Source of the DNA: Allodiplogaster sudhausi
Lineage: Eukaryota > Nematoda > Chromadorea > Rhabditida > Diplogasteridae
Direction of reading: 5' to 3'
DNA length: 64,000 bases
Assembly: GCA_945643635.1 (NCBI GenBank)
Contig: CALZFC010000248.1
Coordinates: forward strand, 7,429,501-7,493,500
How positions within the stretch are numbered: the first letter of the stretch is position 1; each line of letters starts with the position of its first letter. The position numbers were made by a program, and so were the translations under genes. This document shows positions 20,800-32,037 of this stretch, one piece after another. Below the pieces are notes generated by a model. It worked only from the letters and a program-made list of their open reading frames with translations. It was not told where the DNA came from and searched no databases.

Positions 20800-23700
20800 G
20801 GATCCGCTACAACAAACAATAAGGAGTCAAACAAACACCTGCAAAGTCAACCATTCTTCTATGGAAAGCGTCTAATGCATGTCGAGTAGAGAATGAGTAT
20901 TATCTTTGTTTTATCAAGTAATAAATATGCAAAACGATTTAGTACTGATATTGACTCTCTCTCTCCCTCCCTCCCCAGCCTTCTTTTTCCCTTTTTCCAA
21001 ATCTCCAGTATGCGCTTGAGTTTTAAAGCACATAAGAAGAGAGAGAGAGAACTGAGAGATAGAGAGAGCGAGAGAGGGAGAGAGAGAAGAGAGGGAACAG
21101 AAACGGAAACCTACTGATGAAAAAAAGTTAACGTTGAATGAGATGAAATTTTTTTATCAGTTTTTTTTTTCAGTTCGCCGTTCATTTCTCCCATTCAGGA
21201 ATTTGTCATTCCTGAATTGGAAGGCGATTAGTATTCCTTTAAACTGGGAAAGGACATTCGAACGGCCACATTGTTGCACGGAGAGAGCCAGTCGCCGTAG
21301 TAAAGTATCGCTTTTTGCGGGGTAATCCCGAGATTGGTACCGGGTCGAGTAATACCATGATACCATGAGAGGGTAGACAATGGTAACAAACAAGACGGTA
21401 TGAGAGAGTATGTTCCTGCTAGAGATGCAGACATGTTATCGGCATTGGTAGCAACCTCGGGATTATACCTCCAAAAGCGAAACTGTACTATGGCGGCAGA
21501 CTAATGGTCAAAGTTGGAGAGTTGACGAGCACCCTGGGACCAGTAGAGGATCACTCCCCTCGGTTGCTCCTCGATTGGCTAGTGACAGGTTCACAAAGTG
21601 TTCCGGCTTGAAATGGGCTAGCAAATTCATGAAGACATCATAGCAATTAAAGGACTTAATTTTTTTATGAGAAAAGCAGACAAAGAGAATGAAGACATAC
21701 ATATGTATATTTGAATTTTGTCCTAATCTGGGGACATTATGCTAAATATATTCTTGCACATCTCCGCGATGTTGTATCGGAGAAAGGGAGGGAGAGCAAT
21801 GCGAGAGATAGAGACAGAGAAAGGGAGAAAGGGAGAGATAGAAATAGAGATGGAGAGACACGGAAAGTGAGAGCATAGAGACAGAGAGGGAGAGGTGGAG
21901 ATGGAAAAGGAGAATAAGAGAGAGTAGAGAGAAAGATAGGGGGAGATAGAGCGAGAGTCGAATCTATTATAGACCTGCTGATCTCCTTCTAAAATGTTTT
22001 ATTCATTTTCTGAATAAATTAAGGTATTCTATTATCAAAAAAAAACTTGTTTGCTGGAAATTAAAAATTTCCCGCAAAAGACATTTTGGCACTCTTCCTC
22101 TCTCTCTCTCGGTTCTCTCTCAGTCTCACACATTTGAACCTAGTTCCCTTTCGTTCTTTTTTGGTGATGAAAAGGTTACTAAACTTACTGCATGGAGCAA
22201 AATTTGTGATGGAGATATTGGAAAAGGAGCGGGGGAGAGAGAGAAGAAAAGAGAGAGAGAGAGAAAGATAGAGAGAGAGAGAAAGAGAAAGAGAGAGAGA
22301 GAAAGACAAGGAGAGAGAAAGACAAAGAGAGAGAGAGAGACATGTTATTGCATCTTCACTTTGCTCGTATACTCAGCTTTCGTTCGCGAGCTTCGCACTG
22401 TTGGTGTCGTGCCAACAGTGCAACCCCGAATAGAGTCAGTTGCTCGGTGCTCTCGCACTGAAGCAAATTGTAGAGCTCATGATAGATGAGGATTATCTCG
22501 AATAAATTTTTTTAATGATTAAAAAAAAATCTTGTTTTGATCAACTTCACTTCTATAAAAAAAAAAACAGAGCTCACTAGAAATATGCATGGGATCATAA
22601 GCAAAACAAAGAGTTTTGCCACATTTCTTTCACAAAAAAAACCGGATTTAGATGGCGTCGGGAAACCGAAAGAAAGCATACAAACAAGCGTTTGGTTAAA
22701 GCGAAAGAATTAGAGAAAGAGAGAGAAAGGGAGAGAGAGAGAAAGAGAGAGAGACAGGAGAGCGAGAGAGAGAGGCGCAATATTTAGTTGGCTTTTCGCA
22801 TTCGCGGCAGACAGCGCCGTTCCCTGATGGAACTTAATTCATCAAATAATTTTAAAAAGAATAAACACTGATTATCTAATAAAATCGACTAATGAAAATA
22901 TAGATAGAATCAAATTAAAATCCTATATTTTAATTCTTTTTTTCGCTCTGATTTGCTAGTTAGGGATAGATTCTAGTAACAAATTCAATTGAATAATAAA
23001 AGAAAAAATTAAGGAATGTGAATTTATAAGTTTTTATTGGAAAGAAGCTAATCCGATGATAACTTTTTGGCAGGAGGTAATTCGATAAATAGTGACGCAA
23101 TCGTGGAGAAGTCATTCTTAGTTGCTTTCGATTAATAATTATTCTGTGACGAAAAAACTGCAATCGCACTTTTCAACAAGAAAAATTATACATTTTGCAA
23201 GACAACGAGTTTTGTGTAGAGCTGTATGTTCGCTGTAGACGACGTGTCTTGGGAGAAAAAGGATGATAGGAATTATAATATCTGCACCCTCTAAGTACAT
23301 CCGAGGTGCGTAAAGTACTCCATCTTCAGTCCCTATAAATGCCCTCATTTAGCGCGTGAATACAGTTCTCCTCTGGTTCTTCTCTGGTTGTCCCTCGCAT
23401 CGGATCAACTTTTCAGCCACTTCTCGGATATCCACTCGTTGATGTTCATCGTTCTCACTGTCCCAGTGAGAGTGTTTAGGGTGAGAGAGAGAGAGAAGAG
23501 GGAAGACGAGCCAAGTCAAAGTGTGTGAGTTTGGGTTTTCGAAGGGAATGCTTGATACCCAACATACGAATGATTCTGAATGAACTAGCCCGAATTCAGT
23601 CTTTGTTGATTTCGAGAGAAAGATAAGTGGGAAGTAAGATGAAAGAATTAATACTCCTTTCTAATACACTCGCATTTCGTGCCATTTGTAATCTTAACTC

Positions 23701-24540
23701 GGAACAGAAGGGGAATTAAATATTCCACGACCAAACAACCCAATGTACTCTTCCTTTTGTAGCCCGCAATATAACGGACATTGGCTAATTTCGTGTATAT
23801 TAGGCAAACACGCTTTGAACGGATGAGGAAATCGTTCGCATGATGGTTTTTTAAACTGACTGACTTTTTTGGATAAATAAGGCCGGAGTCGCCGTAATCA
23901 ATGATGCTATTTAACACTATTTACTTCCAGCAATTGCTAACATTGCTGCAATCTCACAAGCTACGTTAGCTGTTGACCTGATAAAAATTTTTATTACAAG
24001 TTCAGACTGGCTAATTAGAAAATAATTTGTAGCATATTCACCTTGAAGTCTGAAGTCGATGAGATCCTTCTTATCTGTCCGCCTTTAAAAAAATCGCACC
24101 ATAAAAATTGAACATTAATTATAGCTGAATTTATTTGTGTTACGTAATGAAGTTGGCGTCAATACAAGCGCTATTTGGGTTTCCGCGGGGGGAACTTTGT
24201 ACTGTTTCCTTCGCCTATTTCTAAGTCATTCCCCAGGGTACAGTAACTTTTTGCTCCGCAGTTCCTAATTTGTGTTCTATGGCTCTATGCTCGGGCGATC
24301 TCGTCGAATTAACTATTGTCTGGGTCTCAAATGACCCCTGGGGCCATCTCCTAGTCATTCACTATCCGACAATTTTAAGCCTTTGAACAATAGCTGATAA
24401 AGTCAGCGTTGTTGTGGGCGTCGTAGTCAAGTTTTTGTTTTATTTATCACAAATTCTTTCTCGCAATTGTTAGAATATACTGTAAGAGATACGGTATCCA
24501 GTAAAGTGACGGGAAAATGTGTTTGAAAGCAAAATAGCGG
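20800..24540. other. Gene-poor stretch rich in repeats
   Basis: No convincing exon. Contents: an echo of OAC exon 1 (about 21755-21790, TTGCACATCTCCGCGATG against TTGCACGTCTCCACGATG at 20698) with a GA array after it (21780-21955); a 19-bp imperfect inverted repeat TAATCCCGAGATTGGTACC at 21322 with its partner ending near 21464; GA or CT arrays at 22095-22130, 22215-22340 and 22700-22775; and the dispersed repeat at 23146-23310. A TATA-like CCCTATAAATGCCC lies at about 23330. Confidence 0.55.
23146..23310 (-). repeat. Dispersed upstream repeat, copy 2 (inverted)
   Basis: Reverse-complement match to 10466-10620 as described there. No gene is visible next to this copy. Confidence 0.6.
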
Positions 24541-24582
24541 CAAACAATTAAATTCGAAAAAAAATGGCGGTAGAATTCAAAT

Positions 24583-26048
24583 TCAAAAATATTTTGTGAA
24601 GATAAGGAGCAACGAGAGGAAGACGGTCAAGGATGACGTCAAGATGCAGGTAATGAAAGCGCTCCGAACTTCGCGTTTGATGAAAGCCCGGCATCGCTGC
24701 CGTGTCTTTTTCAGGCGGCTGCGCTGGAGAAAGGGATGGAAAGGTGGAGGGATCGGCCGAAGAGAAGTGAGAGAGAGAGGAGGTAGAAAGAGGAAGAAAG
24801 AGAAGAAGAGCGAGAGAGGAAGGAAGAGAAGAAGAAAAAGAGAGAGAGAAAGAGAGCGAGAGAGAAAGAGAGAGAAGCGGAGCAAAGCGGCGAACCTCCT
24901 CGTGCAGGTTTTTGACTACGTGCAGCAACTCCACTACAGCCGCCTTAAGCTGGTCAGGCCGGAGTGGGACGAGATATAGCTTCTCCTGAAGAGAAGAAAG
25001 ATTCCTGTCTTTAGACCGGGCGGCCGTGTCCGTGGTCTTGTTCCGCGATATATAAATAGCTGTTATTTTTCATTATAATTAAACTTTTTTCTAACACACT
25101 TAAATTTTTACAGATAATTTTTTTCTCTGTTAAAGTATTTTTCCGAAATCCGCGTACCAGTAATGTGAGGTCCTCGTCGGCAGCGCGTCCAGCGCTGCGT
25201 GTTGCCGTGTCTAAAGTGTCTAAAGTGAGATCCGCGTCGGGGTGGAGCATACGAATTGCCTTCTCCAACTCCGGCGGAAGAATGCTCTCTTGGTGGCCGA
25301 CTGGAGGTGGCAGCGACTTGGTGACGACTTTGTCGGAGTCTGAAAAATAAACTAAAATGATTACTAACTTGCTAAAAGAATAAGCAGTTTAATAAAGATA
25401 TAATGTGTATAGTATAATAAATAGTTCAATAAATGTGCAATTTTATTAGCTAGCTAATAATTAAACTATACTATTTATATAAATCGTACCTGTCGCGGGA
25501 GGAAAGGCAGTCATCATGAGCAGTACGGAAATCACAATCAAGTAGACGAGGGCGACATAGGCAGCTCGCCGAAATTGACACCTTGCGGTCTCGTCACGCG
25601 TCGCGGTCTTATCATGCGTCGCGGTCATCTTTCGAGGCGTCAAATTCCACGAATCCAAGAGTTGCCAAGCATTCATCATGATCCATGAAGTTATAATCAG
25701 TAGTAACTCAAACGTGAGAATGAAGGCGGTTTTTATCGCGCCAATCCACTGCGACAGTCTCTGCGCGATTTATGTTCCTAAAAATTAAATATAAATACAT
25801 CAAAAATAAATATGGAGTTGTGGTGATCCAGAGCTTGTTCTTAATGCTGCAAAAGTAATCGTTTCAATATTTATAGTCATTTTATTTTAAATATTATTTT
25901 TGCATATAATTTTAAGGAAAAAAGTATATTCTCCTTTAAAAGGAGCTTATTGTCTGACATTCGAAACTAATCGAGTGTCGATTGGCTTGCTTAAGTCTGA
26001 GTCTGGCCTGATGACTTCAAAGTCGCAGTCGCCGCTGCTGCTGGGCAT
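24583..26048 (-). CDS. Small multi-pass membrane protein, P1 left copy
   Basis: Exons on the minus strand: 26048-about 25950 (PSSSGDCDFEVIRPDSDL), 25777-25490 (membrane segments around AIKTAFILTFELLLIITSW and AYVALVYLIVISVLL), 25339-25158 (HQESILPPELEKAIRML then a charged helix), 24985-24896 (EKLYLVPLRPDQLKAAVVEL) and 24723-24583 (basic segment then TCILTSSLTVFLSLLLIF and stop). Exons 2-5 are phase-consistent. The join from exon 1 to exon 2 is not solved: exon 1 runs into a stop without a clear GT donor, and exon 2 has an in-frame TAA just after its acceptor unless a later CAG is used. The mirror gene at 38028 shares exons 1-3. Family not recognised. The acidic DCDFEVI near the N-terminus resembles an LC3-interacting motif. 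The start or the whole copy may be defective. Confidence 0.6.
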
Positions 26049-26429
26049 TCTAGAAGAATATATATATATACACATAACCAAATGAAGAGATCTATACCTT
26101 ATTCGAATCCCCACTTTCTTCCACACACAGCACACAATGTGCAAATTTCAACTTTACTTCATAAAATAAATCGAGCGGTAAATGCAGTAGTAAACTCAAT
26201 TTGAGTTTTCACTACCACACTTTACACCGAATTACACCAACAATTGACACTTCGGAATCATAACGGAAGCAGCATTTTCGAAAAGTTTGCTTGTGATTTT
26301 GCTAGTTCCGTTGATGTTTTAGGCTTTCCTCCTACTTTTTGCGATAATTACATGATAGAGCAGCAGGTATCACCTGGAACGTGTAGAATACAACTCCGGA
26401 CATGTGTTGATCTGCTTTTTAAAAACCTT

Positions 26430-27020
26430 GTTGCGACAACCATATTTGATTCTTCGAGTTAGCGAAGTAGTTATTGCGATTCTATTGAGGCTTAAAGCTG
26501 ACGTCGCTTCAACTCCGCTTCATGACTTTGGGGACGGCGTCTTTCCCTGACAACGATTCAACAAGGAGGATTCGCACAGCACTTGGTTTGCTGCGTTTTA
26601 TTGCATTACTTGTTATTTTTTAATTTTAAACTCCACTTTATTCTTCCCATTGTACTGATTATTCACTACAGCTATCCTTATTGTTAGTGGGGGGGGGGAA
26701 TTATGTAAATGCATCCTTTGCTCGATATTTCTTTTAAAAATTTTGTGCTGGAAAATAGATGTTACTCGCATCGGGGAATTGCTGAAGTTGCTGTGGTTTG
26801 TTTTTAGCCTTACGAGAACCATGCTTGATTCTTTAAGTAAGCGAAGAGTTTTTTTATTGTCATTCCATTGAGGCTGAAAGCAGCTGCGTCTTCCACTCCA
26901 CTTCGTTTGCTTTGGGAAGTGCGGCAGGTGTGGCCCTCAACTTCAAGGACGATTCGCAGTGCTCTGGGTTTGCTGTTTTTTTCACATCTTGCCGCTTTGT
27001 TTCACTTTTTACGCTCCAGT
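26430..27020. repeat. Roughly 220-bp repeat, two tandem copies in the P1 left arm
   Basis: Units at about 26430-26640 and 26800-27020 resemble each other and, in reverse complement, units at 33790-33985 and 34085-34330. Shared landmarks include GCCTCAATTTAATGGCAATAAA-type ends (on the right arm) and CCTTCCCAAGC. Function unknown; likely a dispersed element present before P1 formed. Confidence 0.6.
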
Positions 27021-28330
27021 TGATATTTCCGATAACATTAATTCATCAGTGGAGCTATGTTGAATGTCAGAGTTTACTTAAACGCGGTTTTACTCAGCAT
27101 TAAAAAAAATGAATTGAAGGAAATGGATTAGTTTAATGGCTACAATGTGGAGGATGATGGTTGATAGATGTTAGCCGACTTATGAATGACGTTGAGTTCC
27201 TTGTTTCAGTGTTCTTTATCCCCGTGGTTCCGTTGTGATTGGAGGATTGGTTCCGGCCCACCCTTGCGCCGAAGCAAGGGACCCCGAACGCCGCGGCCCT
27301 GTTTGCCCTGGTAAATTGGCTTGTCAGTCGTATCATTTTCAATAAAACACTCGTTAAATCAAACCTGTCTAAAATGTTGACCATTCATTTTATACAGGAT
27401 AGTACGGTAGAATTGATACGGTGTATATTCAAACAGAATATTAGTTTGTTTACATTTCTTTGAAGCTAAGTAAGAATATAAGATGCTAGCGCGATTATTC
27501 GTTATGAATTATGATTTTAATACCACTTATTCATTTCTTGAATGATTCCTTACAATTAGATTGATCTTTTTGAAGGATGGCCTCCAGTCTTGGCGGTTAC
27601 GAGGATGCTGTAGTCGGTCGGAGCCAAGGAATCTCGCCAACTCTGCCAAGCCCGCCTCGAATGGGCTCGCCAACTACTGTTAGTCTTCACATTTTCTGTT
27701 TAAAACCTTTTGCTGTATCAAATCCCTTAGCAGCCGGTATGCAATGATTTTTTACTATTCAGTATAAACAGCGCACATTTTACTATTTGGTAAGAGAATA
27801 CTTTCAAGAGTGATCACCAGTTTTGTGTTACTTATTCCTTGGTTACTAGGTTGTTTTCGCTTCCGAAGACGATGACTGAACGGCAACTCCGTCCCGACAA
27901 GGCTACTTCCCTCCGTTTCTCTCTCCATCCTCTCGATTTTGCTGGCAGACTACCGTTAGTCTTCAGATTTTTATTATGAATGCTTTTTCTCAAACAACAC
28001 CCTTCGGAACCTTTGGCATTCGCCTTATTTTAGCGATTTTTTATAAGATCATATTAGAATAACATGTGTTACTTTTGTGCACTGGAAAAATGCATTAAGA
28101 TTTAGTGATTTTATCAAAAGAATACCACTTAGAGACTGATATTAGTTTATTGTTCTGGTTTCACATAACTTATTCCTTGGTTGTCAGGCTGGTTCGCTTC
28201 CGAAGACGCTGACCACACGGCACGTGCAGCTCGGCAGTTCTTCTTCCCTTCCTCTCCCCATCTCTCTCTCTCTCTCACCTACCCTAGTTCCCTCCTTCTA
28301 TCTCTCTCTCCTACCCTAGTTCTCTCCTTT

Positions 28331-28361
<31 letters not shown>

Positions 28362-28429
28362 GTATGTCTCTGTTTCTCTCTCTTTCTCTCGCTGTCCATT
28401 ACGAATGATTGTAAGATTAAAAATGTGGT

Positions 28430-29108
28430 CCATGGTGTTTCCTTGTTTTCTGCGATTGACCTCCCCCCCCAGATAAATAAAAGGACAAGCGGTGTTGGAC
28501 AGATTGAAAAGGATAGATGTTAAGGAAAAAAGCCAGATAGCGTGATAAAGCATGATAGGGGGAGAAAGCAAAATAGAGAGAGAACAGAGAGCTGCTGAAC
28601 ATGTACATAGCTGGAATACTGGGAGGAGGAGTGGAGCAGAGGTTAGACTTGGAAGAGAAGTAGGCCAAGAAATTAAAGGGCACTTCGTGACTTTGCCATC
28701 CAAAGACATTCCAAGCTGATATTCTGTGAAATCTTTCACGCAAAAGCGACTTTCGCGGGTCGACCTCGAACCTTCGTTCTCTGCGTACCACATTGGGGCG
28801 CTAGCCTACACACCACACTCTCACAGTCGCGTGTAATCATAGGCTGAACACGTGCTCAGAGAAAGTGCCTGCTCAGTGATATAGGAAATACCATCAAAGC
28901 CAACTAGCATTCACCACAATGGAGCAGGATTTCCGCCGTGAGGGAATAGAACTCTGTTCCTCTCTCTCTTCCCTTCTCAGTCTGAAATTCCGTGAGAATT
29001 ATCACGCAGGCAACTGACACGAGTGAACTTGCACTCTTGATGACTCCGCCTGGAGCTAGGCACTCACTCATGCTTTGATTATCTCCTATCTTGAACTCTT
29101 TGTCCAGT

Positions 29109-29110
<2 letters not shown>
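28430..29110 (-). repeat. tRNA-like repeat unit 1 (SINE candidate)
   Basis: About 650-bp unit repeated directly at 29740-30395 and inverted at 31200-31740. On the minus strand it holds GTGTGTAGGCTAGCG, then GTGGTACGCAGAG and GAAGGTTCGAGGTCG near 28755-28815, arranged like A and B boxes of a tRNA promoter. The element ends at a CT array. If this is a SINE, transcription would be by RNA polymerase III. Confidence 0.45.
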
Positions 29111-29147
<37 letters not shown>

Positions 29148-29205
29148 ACTCTCTTTCTTATATCTTGCTTCCTCCCGCTATCTTGCTCGAGAGAGAGATA
29201 AAACA

Positions 29206-29267
<62 letters not shown>

Positions 29268-29525
29268 AGAGAGAGATGGAACAAGATAGAGAGAGAGAGC
29301 GAGAGTGAGAAAGAGAAAGATGGAACAAGATAGAGAGAGAGAGAGAGAGCGTGAGAAAGAGAGAGAGAGAGAGAGAGAGAGATGGAACAAGATAGAGAGA
29401 GCGAGAGTGAGAAAGAGAGAGAGAGAAAGAGAGAGAGAGAGAAAGAGAGCGATAGTGAGAAAGAGAGAGAGAGAGAAAACAAATCAAGATATGAGAACAG
29501 GTAGAGAGGGCGAGAGAGGGGGAGA
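29105..29525. repeat. CT then GA array near the P1 centre
   Basis: A CT tract (29110-29145) followed within 50 bp by a long GA array (29197-29500), itself an inverted pair able to fold back. Confidence 0.95.
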
Positions 29526-29739
29526 GAAAGGAACAGCCATCCAGCCATGAATACAAACCCATTTCTAATTGGAATTACGTGAAATATATCACGCAAAATC
29601 GATTTGGACAATCTCGAATCCGCTTTTCCCCAGCACATATTAAAAAACCAAAAGCACACCGAATAACCTTTCAGCCTGTTCAACATCACTTGTCTATATA
29701 TTAAGCTTATAGATTAATATATAGACAAGTGATGTTGAA

Positions 29740-30395
29740 CAGGCTGAAAAAGAAAGAATTAAACGAAAAAGCAAGTTAGAGACAAAGCATGATAGGTATA
29801 GAAAGCAAAAAAAAGAGGTCGAGCCGAGAGCTACTGAACATGTAGCTGGAAGAATGGGGAAGAGGAGCGAGGTTGGACTTGGAAGAGAAGCAGGGCAGGG
29901 GAAGTGGGCGGAGAAATTAAAGGGCACGACATGATTGTACAATCCAAAGACATTCCAATCTGAAGTTCTGTGAAATCTTTCAGGCAAACGCGAATTTCAC
30001 GATTCGAACCCGAACCCTAATTACTTGCGCACCACTGCGAGGCGCTAACGTACACACTACGCGCATACGCTTCTTTGCTGTCACAGGCTGAACACGTGCT
30101 CAGAGAACTTGCTTGCTTGGTTGCATACGAATCACCCTCAAATGCCAAATAGCATTCACCACAATGGAGCGGGACTTCCGCAGTGATTATCTGCCTGTGA
30201 TTATAGAACTCTCTTCCCCTCTCTCTACCCTACTGATGGTGAGGATGAAATTCCGTGAAAACTTAATGCAAAAACGCCAGTGAACTCAAACACAAGGTGA
30301 CTCCATCTGCAGCAAGGCGCTCACCCGCATAACGCGCACTCATGCTTACGTTATATTATCTCATAATCATAAGAGCAACTTGAATACATTGTCCA
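29740..30395 (-). repeat. tRNA-like repeat unit 2 (SINE candidate)
   Basis: Direct repeat of 28430-29110. The minus strand near 30000-30058 reads GTGTGTACGTTAGCGCC, GTGGTGCGCAAG and GGGTTCGAATC, the last a consensus-like B box, so the tRNA resemblance is clearest in this copy. The left boundary is marked by an inverted 36-bp repeat: ATATAGACAAGTGATGTTG at 29709 is the complement of the end of the preceding segment (29672-29701). Confidence 0.5.
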
Positions 30396-30407
30396 GTGCT
30401 CTCTCTC

Positions 30408-30448
<41 letters not shown>

Positions 30449-30473
30449 CTCTCTCTTCCTCTCACTCTCTCTC

Positions 30474-30509
<36 letters not shown>

Positions 30510-30528
30510 TCTCACTCTCTCTCTTTTC

Positions 30529-30560
<32 letters not shown>

Positions 30561-30577
30561 TCCTCTCACTCTCTCTC

Positions 30578-30615
<38 letters not shown>

Positions 30616-30655
30616 CTCTCCCTCTATCTCGTTTCTAACTCTTTCCCTCTTTCCT
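30395..30655. repeat. CT array
   Basis: Imperfect (CT)n with a repeated CTCTTTTCCTCTCTC-type unit of about 60 bp. Confidence 0.95.
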
Positions 30656-31139
30656 TTTCTGTCTACTCAACACAGCTTGTCGATCTACTGTGTAGTTGTG
30701 ATGTGCGTAGGGTAAAGAAGCAGAGGTGGTACTGAAGCGCATTTACAAAACACTTAAAATCAAAGTAGTTCAGAAAATAATTCTCCTAAACGTCCTTCAG
30801 GTCAAAGGTTCAGAAGATAATATCTTTGAACAATATATCCGAGAGAAGGCCTGTCCTGGCTAGAAATGATTTTGAGCTGACAATGACAAGTCGATGGCAG
30901 AAAGTTTGCAGAAAGATAGACGATAGGGTTGCGAGGACTGACAGAGAGAAGAACATTTCGGATAACATTGGTGTTCATTCAGGGTTAAGAAGGTGCTGTC
31001 TATTTTTTTACATATGTACCACCCTTCTATTTCCTATTCCATTGAGTAAGTAAGCCGGTTCTCTGAGCACGTGTTCAGCCTATGACAACAAGTAGAGGGT
31101 AGAGAGCGAGAGAGAGAACTAAAGAGATGCCAGCGAGCA

Positions 31140-31158
31140 TGCAGCAGAAGAAAAGAGA

Positions 31159-31221
<63 letters not shown>

Positions 31222-31787
31222 GCACTGGACAATGAGTTCAAGTAAGAGATAATACTTCTAATAGCGCGTATAGATAATCACGGAGGAAATCAATCTCCAT
31301 TCTGGTGAACGCTAGCTGGGTTTGAGGGTGCTTCCTATAACACTGAGCAAGGAGTTTATCTGAGTAAGTGTTCAGCATGCAACCTGAAGGTGGACGTGTG
31401 GTGTGTAGGTTAGCGGCTCACTGTGGTGCGTAAGTAGCTAGGGTTCGAGGCCGACTCGTGAAGGACGCCTTTGCGCGAAAGATTTCTCAAAATTTCAGCT
31501 TGGAATTTCTTTGGATGACAAAAGGATGACATAGTTATGTCGTGCCCATTAATTCCTTCGCCTGCTTCTTCCTCTCCGCTTCTCTTCCAAGTCTTCCAAC
31601 TATATGTTCAGTAGCTCTCCCATTTTTTGCTTTCTCACTCTATCATTCCTTATATCTTTCTTTTTTCCTTTACTTTCCTTTTCTGTCTGCACAACACCAA
31701 TCTGGAAGCTTTATCACCAAACACAAAGAAGACACGGAAACAAGTGAGACCACATTTCTCTCTTACAATCAACGGACAGGGAGACAG

Positions 31788-31830
<43 letters not shown>

Positions 31831-31991
31831 TGAGAGAGAGATAGAAACAGAGAGAGAGGCAGTGAGAGAAACAGACAGAGAGAGAGACAATGAGAGAGAA
31901 AGAGCAAGAGATAAATGAGAGAGAGAGGCAGAGAGAGAATCCGACATAGAGAAACATAGAGAGAGAGAGAGGCAGAGAGAGAGAGAGAAAC

Positions 31992-32037
<46 letters not shown>

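Larger units (their letters stand above)
25240..29150. repeat. Palindrome P1, left arm
   Basis: Pairs in reverse complement with 31140-34690 and 37985-38770. Checked pairs include 26076-26245 with 34500-34685 (nearly identical), 27235-27420 with 32945-33140, 27550-27740 with 32625-32830, 28090-28260 with 32040-32200 and 28790-28930 with 31270-31450. The sum of paired positions drifts from about 60200 near the centre to about 60760 and then 64080 outside the right-arm insertion, so indels have accumulated. The arms are clearly diverged, so this is not a recent copy. Confidence 0.85.

Noticed and set aside
30380..30715. 111-codon open frame over the CT array
   Set aside because: Pure dinucleotide repeat translation with no protein features.
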